Part shown: positions 54,515 to 63,286 of the stretch, piece by piece
Numbering within the stretch: the first letter of the stretch is position 1
How the letters are laid out: each line of letters opens with the position of its first letter
Assembly (NCBI GenBank): GCA_913020045.1
Contig: CAJWBE010000022.1
Coordinates: forward strand, 1-64,000
DNA: 64,000 nt
Source of the DNA: an uncultured Oleiphilus sp.
GTDB taxonomy: Bacteria > Pseudomonadota > Gammaproteobacteria > Pseudomonadales > Oleiphilaceae
Reading direction: 5' to 3'
Made by a program: the position numbers and the translations under genes
The notes under the pieces: model-generated
Databases searched by the model: none
What the model was told of the DNA's origin: nothing
Seen by the model: the letters and a program-made list of their open reading frames with translations, nothing else

Positions 54515-55642
54515 GTGTTGAAAAAACAAATAATGTTGGTTGATGATGATTCAGCTAATCGATTGATATTAAAAATGTTTTTGGAAGATAAGTATGACGC
54601 AGCTGAAGCTGAGTCTGGTGCAAAATGTCTTGAGTTGATCGATTCAAATGTGCCAGATATCTTCCTGCTTGATATTAATATGCCGGGCATGAATGGCTAT
54701 GAATTATGCGCTGAACTGCGCCGCCGCCCTGAAACAAAAAGTATTCCGATTATCTTTGTGTCCGGACTGGAGACCGCCGAAGAGCGTTTGGCCGGATTTG
54801 AGGCGGGCGGCAATGGTTTTCTGACCAAGCCTGTTCAGCAAACGACACTGATGGAAGCTGTCGATTATCAGATTGAACACCGAAAGGAATTTGAGGACGC
54901 GCAAAAGAATTCTGAAGAAGCGATGCAGGTAGCAATGGAGGCGATGACCTCTAACAGCGAACTGGGCCAGATGATTCAGTTTGTTAAAGACTCGCATGAC
55001 GAAAATACTTTGACAGGCGTAGGGAAAAAACTTTGCGAAGTGACTGCAGGTTTCGGTCTTAACTCTTGTGCGATTGTTTTTGGCAGTAAACCGGCATTTG
55101 TAAACTGCGAAGAGGGGTCAGTAGAGGCGAATCTGCTGCTACGCTCCAAAGGCTCGCAAGAGCGGATTATTAGCCGCGGTGTTCGTACTATTATCTGTAG
55201 TGATTACATCGCTATTCTGGTGAAAGATATGCCGGTTGATGATGACAGCCGCTATGGTCGGTTCAAAGATCACTTAGTGGTTTTGGCAAGTATTTGTGAC
55301 GGTCGCTTACTGACGATTCAAGCGCAGTTAGACATGGCTGAACAGCGTCAAAGTGTTTTGTCTCGTGTGATTAGCATGACAGAAAAACAGGTGAAACGCC
55401 TGAGCACGAAGCTCAATGAACATGATGAAATTGTTCGCTCCGTGATGATGACGATGATTGGCGAGCTAGAAGCAAAGCTTTTTGTTTTGGGCTTGGATGA
55501 AGACCAAGAAGAACAGTTGATGAAGCTAGCCTATGATGCCAGCGAGCGCTTGGAGTCAATGAAAGAAGATGCTAAGGAGCTTGAGAAAGAACTAGGGGCT
55601 GTTCTCGAAGGCCTGTATGAAATCCTCAGCGCGAATTCTTGA
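54515..55642 (+). CDS. Response regulator with receiver domain and long coiled-coil output
   Basis: A 375 aa protein starting at TTG 54515. Residues 1-120 are a receiver domain, with the acidic pair at 10-12, the phospho-acceptor Asp53 in LLDINMPGMNG, and Lys at about 108 in FLTKPV. After that comes a helix (about 120-160), a GAF-like region (about 165-270), and a coiled coil (about 285-375). There is no DNA-binding or catalytic output domain. It is probably a signalling adaptor. It is divergent from a CheX-like gene and overlaps the next gene by 26 nt. Confidence 0.8.
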   Translation: MLKKQIMLVDDDSANRLILKMFLEDKYDAAEAESGAKCLELIDSNVPDIFLLDINMPGMNGYELCAELRRRPETKSIPIIFVSGLETAEERLAGFEAGGNGFLTKPVQQTTLMEAVDYQIEHRKEFEDAQKNSEEAMQVAMEAMTSNSELGQMIQFVKDSHDENTLTGVGKKLCEVTAGFGLNSCAIVFGSKPAFVNCEEGSVEANLLLRSKGSQERIISRGVRTIICSDYIAILVKDMPVDDDSRYGRFKDHLVVLASICDGRLLTIQAQLDMAEQRQSVLSRVISMTEKQVKRLSTKLNEHDEIVRSVMMTMIGELEAKLFVLGLDEDQEEQLMKLAYDASERLESMKEDAKELEKELGAVLEGLYEILSANS

Positions 55643-56153
55643 CGGCTATCGAGGTCCGCTAGCCTGGTTGCTGTTGAGTGTCTGGATCTTATCGTCGGCG
55701 ATCGCTATTTGGTTGCAATTTCACGAGCCATATCGTGATTTTTTGCAGGATAGAGTGCCAGTTGTTAAGTTAGGATTGAGTGCGCCGGACGATAGCCGGA
55801 TTACGGTGGTTCATTTTTTGGACGAAGAATGCTCCTGCACGCGCTTTAGTCGACCTCATATTGCTACGTTAGAGAATACGCATCCGGAAGCCCGCCATAT
55901 TTATGTCGAGCCGAGGAAATCGAAAGGCGTGTTCGCAGGTGAATTTTCAGATTTAGTGGTAACGAGCCCTTCTGTTGCGGTGATGAATAAGACGGGATCG
56001 CTTGCCTATTATGGCCCGTATACTGACGGGTTAGTGTGCAGTCAGGGGAATGACCTAGTAAAAATGGTATTTGAAAACCTGGCGAAAGATTCGAATTATC
56101 AATGGATGAATGTTTTAGGGTATGGCTGCTTTTGCGATTGGCCAGTAGTTTAA
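55617..56153 (+). CDS. Thioredoxin-like membrane protein with CxC motifs (DUF6436-like)
   Basis: A 178 aa protein, ATG 55617, overlapping the response regulator by 26 nt. One membrane helix (about 15-34), followed by a thioredoxin-like region with the motif DEECSCTRFSRPHI (Cys72 and Cys74), a further Cys141 and a second CxC near the end (YGCFCDWPVV, Cys171 and Cys173). The layout resembles the DUF6436 family. CxC instead of CxxC makes metal or redox binding possible but unproven. Confidence 0.7.
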   Translation: MKSSARILDGYRGPLAWLLLSVWILSSAIAIWLQFHEPYRDFLQDRVPVVKLGLSAPDDSRITVVHFLDEECSCTRFSRPHIATLENTHPEARHIYVEPRKSKGVFAGEFSDLVVTSPSVAVMNKTGSLAYYGPYTDGLVCSQGNDLVKMVFENLAKDSNYQWMNVLGYGCFCDWPVV

Positions 56154-56188
56154 CCGGTGTTTGAGTTTATTTAAATTGGAGAGACATA

Positions 56189-57679
56189 GTGAGTCAGAAT
56201 AGCGCTTTGGTTCAGCATTATAGAAAAGCGGACCGATTAATGTTGGCCTTGCACGCGGGGTTGTTTGTCGTCGGTCTAGCGTTGGCGTCGATGCATGATA
56301 CCTGGACAGAAGCTTTTTTGATTGGTGGCGGAACACTCGCAGCGATTGCCGGAATATTCTTCTTGGCGTCAGGAGAGCTTGTTTGTCGCATTGCGATGGG
56401 TGCGGGGTTAATTGTAATGACGTCGCTGCATATCCAGCAATCGCACGGCATGATCGAGTTCCACTTTGGCATATTCGTGTTGCTCGCCCTTACGCTTTAT
56501 TATCGAGATTGGTTCCCTATTTTAGCGGCCGCTTTGACTGCTGCGGTACACCATTTTTTGTTTTTCTATCTGCAAACACAAGGCAGCCAGGTGTGGGTGT
56601 TGCCGAGTGCTGACACTGGTTGGTGGGTCATTATGCTTCATGCCACCTATGTGGTGGTGGAGACTGGTGTATTGTTATGGATGGCCAACGATTTACGCAA
56701 AGAGTTTCTGGCGTCGAGTGAGCTAGCGGGCGCGACGGAACAGATTGTGGGAGGCTCGCAAATTGATTTAAGTGTGCGGACATCGGGGGATACAGAGCTG
56801 CTTTCTCGCTTTGATTCTTACACCACAGTGGTATCGAGCTTGGTGCAAGAGGTCGCTAACAACACGAACATGCTATTTGGAACCAGTAAAGAGTTAGTGT
56901 CGATCACCGATGTAGTGCAGAGCCAGTCTAATTTGCAGCACGAACAAACCGACATGATTGCGTCTGCGGTAGAACAAATGACAGCTTCCGCTTCCGAAGT
57001 GTCGCGCAATGCGGAGGAAGCCGCATCATCGGCTAATGAAGCGACACAAAATGCGCAGTCATGTAAAGACTCCAGCTCTGAAACTGAGCGAAGTATCCGT
57101 TCTTTAAATGAGCAAATTACTAGCGCAGCGGAAACCATTACATCGTTGGATCAAGAGACGGCAAAAATTGGCTCCTTGTTGGATGTCATTCGGGGGATTG
57201 CCGAGCAAACAAACTTGTTGGCCTTAAACGCGGCGATAGAAGCCGCACGAGCTGGTGAGCAAGGCCGAGGCTTCGCCGTCGTTGCTGATGAGGTAAGATC
57301 GCTTGCTCAGCGCACGCAGCAGTCAACCGAAGAAATAGACAAGATGATTGGTACCTTGCAGACGGGAAGTGGCTCGGCGGTAGAAGCCATGACGGCAAGT
57401 CAGGACCTAGTGAATAATTGTGTAGAGCATACTCATCGTAATCTAGAGCTGATGGAGCAGGTCTCACAGGCGATTGGAAGTATTAGTGGTATGAACCAAC
57501 TAATCGCGTCATCGTCTCAAGAGCAAAGTTCTGTAACGGTTGAGATTAGTGAAAACTTGAGTTCGATTGTGAGTTCGGGCGAAACCATGAATGATCAAAT
57601 TGGTCAGGCCAATTCGGCGGCAAGCAAGCTGGAAGAATTGGCGACGCAATTGGATATTTTACGCCAACGTTTTAAATAA
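56189..57679 (+). CDS. Methyl-accepting chemotaxis protein with polytopic N-terminus
   Basis: A 496 aa chemoreceptor. The start is GTG 56189, with GGAGAG at 56178-56183. Residues about 15-170 hold around six membrane helices instead of a large periplasmic domain, with a histidine-rich turn [20 protein letters not shown] long helical signalling region follows, with the hairpin tip [34 protein letters not shown] split over residues about 335-370. Its ligand may be sensed within the membrane. It is downstream of the response regulator. Confidence 0.87.
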   Translation: MSQNSALVQHYRKADRLMLALHAGLFVVGLALASMHDTWTEAFLIGGGTLAAIAGIFFLASGELVCRIAMGAGLIVMTSLHIQQSHGMIEFHFGIFVLLALTLYYRDWFPILAAALTAAVHHFLFFYLQTQGSQVWVLPSADTGWWVIMLHATYVVVETGVLLWMANDLRKEFLASSELAGATEQIVGGSQIDLSVRTSGDTELLSRFDSYTTVVSSLVQEVANNTNMLFGTSKELVSITDVVQSQSNLQHEQTDMIASAVEQMTASASEVSRNAEEAASSANEATQNAQSCKDSSSETERSIRSLNEQITSAAETITSLDQETAKIGSLLDVIRGIAEQTNLLALNAAIEAARAGEQGRGFAVVADEVRSLAQRTQQSTEEIDKMIGTLQTGSGSAVEAMTASQDLVNNCVEHTHRNLELMEQVSQAIGSISGMNQLIASSSQEQSSVTVEISENLSSIVSSGETMNDQIGQANSAASKLEELATQLDILRQRFK

Positions 57680-57697
57680 GCGTTTTGAATAAGTAAG

Positions 57698-57725
57698 TGC
57701 AGGTCTCCTTGAAAAGAGACCTGCA
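57698..57725 (+). terminator. Hairpin terminator between MCP and ABC exporter genes
   Basis: A 10 bp stem, TGCAGGTCTC with GAGACCTGCA, around an 8 nt loop, then TGTTGAATTT. It lies in the 54 nt convergent spacer, 18 nt after the MCP stop codon, and could serve both genes. Confidence 0.7.
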
Positions 57726-57733
57726 TGTTGAAT

Positions 57734-59521
57734 TTAGTCTTGGTTTAGACGCGCGTCCGCGTCGTCTGCACCAAACTGCAGCTCGCAAAGGCGACGATAC
57801 AGCGCGTTGCTTTTGATTAAGTCTTCGTGTTTACCAATCCCCTGAATCGCACCTTGATCCATCACGGCAATACGGTCAGCATTTTTGACCGTTGCAAGGC
57901 GGTGTGCAATCACAATGGTGGTGCGTGTTTCCATGAGTTTATCGAGTGCCTGCTGCACAAGGTATTCACTTTCTGCATCTAGCGCGCTTGTCGCCTCATC
58001 CAAGAGCAAAATGGGTGCGTCCACTAGCAACGCCCGCGCGATCGCTAAACGCTGTTTTTGTCCGCCCGACAGCCCGAGTCCCAAGTCGCCTAAATTTGTT
58101 TCATAAGCCTTCGGAAGTTTAGATACAAACTCATCTGCATGAGCCGCTTTGGCCGCGTTTATCATTTCTTCATCGCTGGCATTTGGGTTTCCGTAGCGGA
58201 TGTTATCGGCGATGCTGCCAAAAAACAGAGCGGGAGATTGAGAGACTAGGGCAAAGCGTTCGCGCAATGTATTGAGGTCGAGATCCCGATAGTTCGTGTC
58301 GCCGAAATACAGCTCGCCGTTTTGTACATCATAAAAGCGCAACAGTAAGTCGAATAGCGTAGATTTTCCTGCGCCGCTGGGGCCCACTATGGCCAGCGTT
58401 TCGCCAGGTTTGACCTCAAGGCTAAGATTATCAATGGCGAGATGGTCGGGCCGAGACGGATAGTGAAAGGAGAGGCTTTTAAGCCTGAGTCCTGATTTGT
58501 TAGCGTGCGTGGAGAGCGTAAGCGGTTGGGCCGCGGGTACGATATCGCTTTTGGATTGCAATAGTTCAGTAATCCTTTCAAGTGCGCCAGCGGCTTGTTG
58601 AAGCTCACTGATTACTTCAGAAATTGAGCCCACAGCCGAGCCGATAATGATACTGTAAAATAAAAAAGCAGCGAGTTCCCCGCCACTCATCGCGCCTGAA
58701 ATCACGTCATTGCCGCCCACCCAAAGCATGCTAGCAATTGCGCTTAGTACCAGCACAATCACAACCGTAATGAGCCACGCTCTTTGTTTAATACGGTGAA
58801 TCGCCACGGAAAAAGCATCTTCGGTGACGCTTTTGAAACGCTGGCGATCGATCGCTTGGTGGTTGTATGCTTGAACGGTTTTTATCTGTCCTAAAATTTC
58901 GCCTACATAGCTGCCAACGTCTGCAATCTTGTCTTGATTGTGCCGAGAAAGTTTCCTTACTCGTCGGCCGAACAATAGAATCGGAACCACTACCAAAGGG
59001 ATAGCGCACATGACAATAAGGGTAAGTTTTGCGTTGGTGATGAACAGCCAAATGATGCCGCCCAACAGCATTAGGATGTTGCGCAATGCGATCGAGACTG
59101 ATGAGCCCACGACGGACTGCAGTAGCGTCGTGTCTGCGGTAAGTCGGGACTGAATTTCTAGGCTGCGATTGTACTCAAAGAAACCGGGATGCAGGTCAAT
59201 CAGATGGTTGAAGACGCTACGTCTAATATCGGTTACGACTCGTTCGCCAATCCACGATACCCAGTAATAACGTGTGAATGTTCCGACGGCGAGCGCGAGT
59301 ACCAGTCCGAAAAATAGCGTGACGGCTTGTTTTAGATTCGCAATTGATTGGGTTGCGAGACCTTCATCGATCACTATTCGAATGCCTTGACCCAGCGAGA
59401 GGGTAATCGCGGCCGTGAAGATGAGTGCCAGAATGGCATAGGCCATTTGTCTTCTATAGGGCAGGACAAAAGATAGGGCAGATCTTAGAACTTTCGTTTG
59501 CATGCGCGAGCCTGAGAGCAT
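57734..59521 (-). CDS. ABC exporter, MsbA-like half-transporter
   Basis: A 595 aa half-transporter. Residues about 15-300 are a six-helix membrane domain, and about 345-580 an ATPase domain with Walker A GPSGAGKSTLFDLLL, signature LSGGQKQRLAIARALL, Walker B LLLDEATSALDAES and switch IVIAHRLATV. It belongs to the MsbA/LmrA group of lipid or drug exporters; a specific substrate cannot be assigned. A second ATG at residue 7 (MQTKVLRSA) is a plausible start. It has no operon partner here. Confidence 0.88.
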   Translation of the reverse strand: MLSGSRMQTKVLRSALSFVLPYRRQMAYAILALIFTAAITLSLGQGIRIVIDEGLATQSIANLKQAVTLFFGLVLALAVGTFTRYYWVSWIGERVVTDIRRSVFNHLIDLHPGFFEYNRSLEIQSRLTADTTLLQSVVGSSVSIALRNILMLLGGIIWLFITNAKLTLIVMCAIPLVVVPILLFGRRVRKLSRHNQDKIADVGSYVGEILGQIKTVQAYNHQAIDRQRFKSVTEDAFSVAIHRIKQRAWLITVVIVLVLSAIASMLWVGGNDVISGAMSGGELAAFLFYSIIIGSAVGSISEVISELQQAAGALERITELLQSKSDIVPAAQPLTLSTHANKSGLRLKSLSFHYPSRPDHLAIDNLSLEVKPGETLAIVGPSGAGKSTLFDLLLRFYDVQNGELYFGDTNYRDLDLNTLRERFALVSQSPALFFGSIADNIRYGNPNASDEEMINAAKAAHADEFVSKLPKAYETNLGDLGLGLSGGQKQRLAIARALLVDAPILLLDEATSALDAESEYLVQQALDKLMETRTTIVIAHRLATVKNADRIAVMDQGAIQGIGKHEDLIKSNALYRRLCELQFGADDADARLNQD

Positions 59522-59822
59522 AATGCGTAATCTTGCTGACTAAAGAGAGGCGACATCATGCCTGTTAAATACGATCGGGAACAGGCTAGTTTGTGGCACA
59601 AAGCGTTCTAGATGAAAGCCGCCTGATAGAGATGATATTTGGCAGAATTGCTGATGAAAAAAATTGATCTGGAACAAGCCGTGCCATTGGAGCTTTCGTT
59701 ACAGTTTCTATATATCGACTTGCAGTGATTTTGGACTTAGGTGCCAAGAGAGTCTTGCTTCGGTTTATCCGTTGTTCAAGTGCAATCGATACGTCTAATG
59801 AGTCAGACCAAGAGGAACGAAG
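59522..59822. other. 301-base region between ABC exporter and DksA-like genes
   Basis: This gap separates two divergent genes. I see a weak promoter-like pair TTGGAG and TATATA near 59688-59715 on the plus strand, and a 24-codon open frame (59654-59728) without clear support. No RNA gene or repeat is apparent. Confidence 0.4.
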
Positions 59823-60080
59823 ATGTTGACAGAAGCGGAAATGGAAACCAGAAAACAGGACTTATCAGTCAGGCGCACTGCCTTGCGTGAGCGTTTGAGC
59901 GCGATTAAAAAAGACTACGCTCAGGGCCTTGATTCGGACTGGGAAGAACAAGCCCTTCAGCTAGAGAATGCGGAAGTGTTGCAAGAAATTTCTCGTGTCA
60001 CAGCGGAAGAACTGAGCAAAGTTGAAAATGGAATAGAGCGCCTGGAAAGAGCCATCGAGCAAGTGCATGGCAAACTATAG
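59823..60080 (+). CDS. DksA/TraR-like coiled-coil protein lacking the zinc finger
   Basis: An 85 aa, highly charged helical protein. The layout is two helices separated near residues 32-40 (KDYAQGLDSDWEEQALQLEN), which resembles the coiled-coil hairpin of DksA-type proteins, with an Asp-Asp/Trp-like tip region. The four-cysteine zinc finger that normally follows is absent, and the protein has no cysteine. It may bind RNA polymerase or be only helical; function unknown. AGAGGAA is just upstream of the ATG. It converges on the HD-GYP gene. Confidence 0.6.
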   Translation: MLTEAEMETRKQDLSVRRTALRERLSAIKKDYAQGLDSDWEEQALQLENAEVLQEISRVTAEELSKVENGIERLERAIEQVHGKL

Positions 60081-60097
60081 CGCCGCCTGGGCGCTAT
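60077..60097 (+). terminator. Hairpin terminator at the end of the DksA-like gene
   Basis: An 8 bp stem ATAGCGCC with GGCGCTAT around a GCCTG loop, overlapping the stop codon and followed by TTAACG. It lies between convergent genes, so it may act for both. Confidence 0.6.
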
Positions 60098-60114
60098 TTA
60101 ACGAGAGATAAGGG

Positions 60115-61191
60115 CTATCGTCTGACTTGGATGCTGATATCGTCGATTTCATCGACTGGCGGCGCCCTGCCGGTGATGTCTTCGACATAGCAATTATAGA
60201 CGTCCATTATTTTGTCTAACTCCGTGCGCAGCAGCGGGGTAATATTGGGGTCGAAATGAGCGCCCGCTCGAATTTCTATATACTCGATGGCCCGTTCGAC
60301 CGGCCATGCTTCTTTGTAGGGGCGTTTAGATGTTAGCGCGTCGAACACATCTGCAATAGCGACAATACGCGACACTAGGGGAATATCTTCTCCACTTAGT
60401 CCGTCCGGGTAGCCCGTACCGTCCCACTTTTCATGATGTGACATCGCAACAGTGCGCGCCATTTTTAGTAGTTCACTGTGATGAGTACCGATTATCTCAG
60501 CGCCGAAACGAGCATGCGCACGCATCATCTCCATTTCGTCGTGATCGAGTCCGCCCTTGCGTTTTAGAATGTTGTCCGGAATCCGAATTTTGCCAATGTC
60601 ATGCATTGGCGCGGCCAGTTTGAGCGTTTCGGCATCTTCTGGGCTCATTCCTAATGCGATGGCTAGTATGCGTGAGTAGAGACTCATACGAATAACATGC
60701 TTGCCGGTTTCGTTATCTCGATATTCCGCAGCGCGTCCAAGGCGTTCGATAACGACGACCTGAGTCTCTTTAATTTCTTTGGTTGCCTCTTCTACCATGC
60801 GTTTCAGCTCGCGATTTTGGTCATACAGTGCGAGATGGGTTTTGACGCGAGCACGAACGAGTGATGGGTTTACGGGCTTGGTAATATAGTCGACACCGCC
60901 AACCTCAAATCCTAAGGCTTCGTCTTTCACCTCTCCTAGAGAGGTAACGAAAATCACAGGGATGGCGCGTGTTAGGTAATCTGCTTTGAGTTTTCGGCAG
61001 GTCTCGAAGCCATCCATGTCGGGCATGATGACATCGAGTAAGATAAGGTCAGGTTTTTCAAAGCGGGCGAGGCTTAGTGCTTGTTTGCCGCGCTCGGCGT
61101 ATATCAGGTCGTAATGATTTTCCAGTATTGTTTTAAGGATAAGGTGATTATCCAACGCGTCATCTACGACAAGTATTTTTTGTTTTTCCAT
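60115..61191 (-). CDS. Response regulator with HD-GYP phosphodiesterase domain
   Basis: A 358 aa protein. Residues 1-120 are a receiver domain with Asp53 as phospho-acceptor (LILLDVIMPDMDG) and the Lys in YITKPVNP. Residues about 150-330 are an HD-GYP domain: the HD pair at 197-198 in APMHDIGKIRIPDN and HHEKWDGTGYPDGL at 252-265. This fits a c-di-GMP phosphodiesterase. The HD-GYP residues are intact, so it may be active. It is monocistronic on the minus strand. Confidence 0.92.
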   Translation of the reverse strand: MEKQKILVVDDALDNHLILKTILENHYDLIYAERGKQALSLARFEKPDLILLDVIMPDMDGFETCRKLKADYLTRAIPVIFVTSLGEVKDEALGFEVGGVDYITKPVNPSLVRARVKTHLALYDQNRELKRMVEEATKEIKETQVVVIERLGRAAEYRDNETGKHVIRMSLYSRILAIALGMSPEDAETLKLAAPMHDIGKIRIPDNILKRKGGLDHDEMEMMRAHARFGAEIIGTHHSELLKMARTVAMSHHEKWDGTGYPDGLSGEDIPLVSRIVAIADVFDALTSKRPYKEAWPVERAIEYIEIRAGAHFDPNITPLLRTELDKIMDVYNCYVEDITGRAPPVDEIDDISIQVRR

Positions 61192-61395
61192 TACCGCTTC
61201 CCTGATGAATAACTACGATTGTTTAGCGTTTTATAGACTACGCTTTCGATGATCGCAAAACAATTGAAAGAATTAGGAGAAGAAAGTTGTTTTTTTGTCG
61301 CTCTAAGGTCGCGAATTACACGAAATATTAGCGGGCTTTGCTAGAGGATTGAGGGTGTTATAACTAGTCAGTGTCCAACGAGTAAATACATAAGA

Positions 61396-61439
61396 GAAGC
61401 CTAAATGTACGCTTGAATAGAGAGCGCCATTTAGGCTTC
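61396..61439 (-). terminator. Long hairpin downstream of the SDR gene
   Basis: A perfect 12 bp stem, GAAGCCTAAATG with CATTTAGGCTTC, around a 20 nt loop. It lies 18 nt after the SDR stop on the minus strand and is followed there by TCTTATGTATTT, a mildly T-rich run, so it may terminate the MaoC-SDR transcript. Confidence 0.6.
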
Positions 61440-61456
61440 AATTTTCGAGTAAGATT

Positions 61457-62380
61457 CTACTTCTGTGACTTAATATAGGCCATCGCTTTCGATAAAAACT
61501 TCTCCCCCTGTCCATTCCCCGACTGCATTTCTTTTTGATTGTCGGTGCTGCTGATTTGTTCCCAGTTTTCGAGCACGCTTTCAGGAGACTGCTGTTCCGC
61601 TGGCAAGAAAACGCCATCGGTTTCGAATAGGCGTGTTGAGGCATAGCCACCAGCGCCCGCACACAAAATGAAGCGGTTGGGCGACTCTTCTGTACAAAGT
61701 GTTAGTGCGCCTGCGGTCACTGCTTCGGCCGTTAACATATCGAGAATTTGTTGTGGCATTAGGTCTTCTGTCATTCGTGTTGCCGCCGTTGGTGCTAATG
61801 CATTAACACGAATGTTGTTTTTAGCGCCTTCTAGTACAAGCGTGTTCATAAACCCAAGTACGGCCATTTTCGCTGCGCCATAGTTGGTTTGGCCGAAGTT
61901 CCCATACATGCCCGAAGACGAAGTGGTCATCACAATACGGCCATAGTTTTGCTCGCGCATAATGTCCCATACCGCTTTAGTGCAGTTCACCGATCCCATT
62001 ACGTGAACATCCATCACTAGTTTAAAGTCAGCTAGGTCCATTTTTGCGAAACTTTTGTCTCGCAAAATCCCTGCGTTATTAATGAGAATGTCGACGCGTC
62101 CCCATTGGTCCATGGTCTGCTTTACCATGTCTTCGACTTCGCCATAATTGGCGACATTGGCGCCATGAGCGAACGCTTCGCCACCCATCTCTTTGATTAG
62201 CGCGACCACTTCTTGAGCCGCTTCAGACGAGGCGCCGCTGCCATCGCGAGCACCGCCAAGGTCATTCACCACAACCTTCGCGCCGCGACGTGCGAGTTCC
62301 AATGCATGAGAACGGCCCAAGCCGTTGCCTGCGCCGGTTACGATGGCGACGCGACCTTCAAAATTTACCTGAGCTGTCAT
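61457..62380 (-). CDS. SDR-family 3-hydroxyacyl-CoA dehydrogenase-like oxidoreductase
   Basis: A 307 aa short-chain dehydrogenase. The NAD-binding motif is VTGAGNGLGRSHALELA with NDLGGARDGSG, an insertion typical of the peroxisomal multifunctional enzyme-type dehydrogenases. The catalytic Ser is in TTSSSGMYG and the YxxxK in QTNYGAAK. It probably oxidises a 3-hydroxyacyl-CoA. The MaoC-type hydratase gene 70 nt upstream fits a beta-oxidation or related pathway pair. Confidence 0.85.
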   Translation of the reverse strand: MTAQVNFEGRVAIVTGAGNGLGRSHALELARRGAKVVVNDLGGARDGSGASSEAAQEVVALIKEMGGEAFAHGANVANYGEVEDMVKQTMDQWGRVDILINNAGILRDKSFAKMDLADFKLVMDVHVMGSVNCTKAVWDIMREQNYGRIVMTTSSSGMYGNFGQTNYGAAKMAVLGFMNTLVLEGAKNNIRVNALAPTAATRMTEDLMPQQILDMLTAEAVTAGALTLCTEESPNRFILCAGAGGYASTRLFETDGVFLPAEQQSPESVLENWEQISSTDNQKEMQSGNGQGEKFLSKAMAYIKSQK

Positions 62381-62450
62381 CGGTTTTCCTTATGTGTCTA
62401 TCGATTATTGAATAATGTGTGGTTTGATAAGGTAGAAATGCTTATCGGAT

Positions 62451-62909
62451 CTACTCAACGAGTTGTAAGCCTATCCAAATGGCTTTTAATGCCGGTTTTT
62501 CCTGACCTTCTATTTCAACAGAAATTTCAGTCCGAGACATAAATTGTCCCGGTTTTTTTTCTTCTATTTCAATCAGCGTCGCATGTGCGCGAATTCGGCT
62601 GTTCACTTTAACCGGGGCGATAAAACGAATTTTATCAAAACCGTAGTTGATGCCCATGTAAGTACCGTCGATAAAATAGGCGAAACTCTCCGCGAAGTGG
62701 GACAGCATCGACAGCGTCAGAAAGCCGTGTGCAATGGTACCGCCGAACTCAGTTTCTTTCGCTTTTTCTTCGTCTACGTGAATGAACTGATGGTCCAGAG
62801 TGCAATCGGCAAACTGATTGATTTGTTCCTGCGTGACGGTAAACCATTCAGTAGGCGTGCTCGCTTTGCCAATATACTCACGAATGTTTTCCTTTTTGAC
62901 TGTCTTCAT
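62451..62909 (-). CDS. MaoC-family dehydratase (R-specific enoyl-CoA hydratase-like)
   Basis: A 152 aa hot-dog fold protein starting at ATG 62909 (MKTVKKENIREYIG), with GGGAG upstream on the minus strand; the frame is open to 62963. The hydratase motif region includes ADCTLDHQFIHVDEEKAKE and TIAHGFLTLSMLSHF. Together with the SDR downstream it suggests an acyl-CoA hydratase step. The ATG position is favoured by the ribosome binding site. Confidence 0.85.
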   Translation of the reverse strand: MKTVKKENIREYIGKASTPTEWFTVTQEQINQFADCTLDHQFIHVDEEKAKETEFGGTIAHGFLTLSMLSHFAESFAYFIDGTYMGINYGFDKIRFIAPVKVNSRIRAHATLIEIEEKKPGQFMSRTEISVEIEGQEKPALKAIWIGLQLVE

Positions 62910-63286
62910 TTCGCGTGCTCCCTTGTTGTATTTTTTGTTGGTCGTGTTGGTCGCGCTAGGCATAATGCGTATCAGGTTTCGGATGCATTAATTTAACGAG
63001 CAGCAGCGGCCTTGTCACTAGTCATTTCAGCAACGATTAAACTCAGCCATGGCATTGTTTATTCCGTTAATCACAGCGAGGCGTGCTTGAATACGGAGCG
63101 GGTCTGGTTAACCATAGGATGAAACTTGAAGGCAGTCTCACTTTAAGCTGCTTTTCTATTGTTAGTCCAACAAGCTAGGACAGCAAATATGCCGGCGGTG
63201 GCGAATTGCAGCGGGCAGGGCGCAGTCGTAACGAATGGCAATGCCTAACAACGAACAATAACGAATAATAAAAGCGGAGAATAGCG
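62910..63286. other. 377-base divergent region between MaoC and amidase genes
   Basis: This gap lies between the MaoC gene (minus) and the amidase gene (plus). It must carry both promoters. I see no clear operator, RNA gene or convincing small protein in it. Confidence 0.5.

Noticed and set aside
59654-59728. 24-codon open frame upstream of the DksA-like gene
   Set aside because: Too short and without a ribosome binding site or family to support it.
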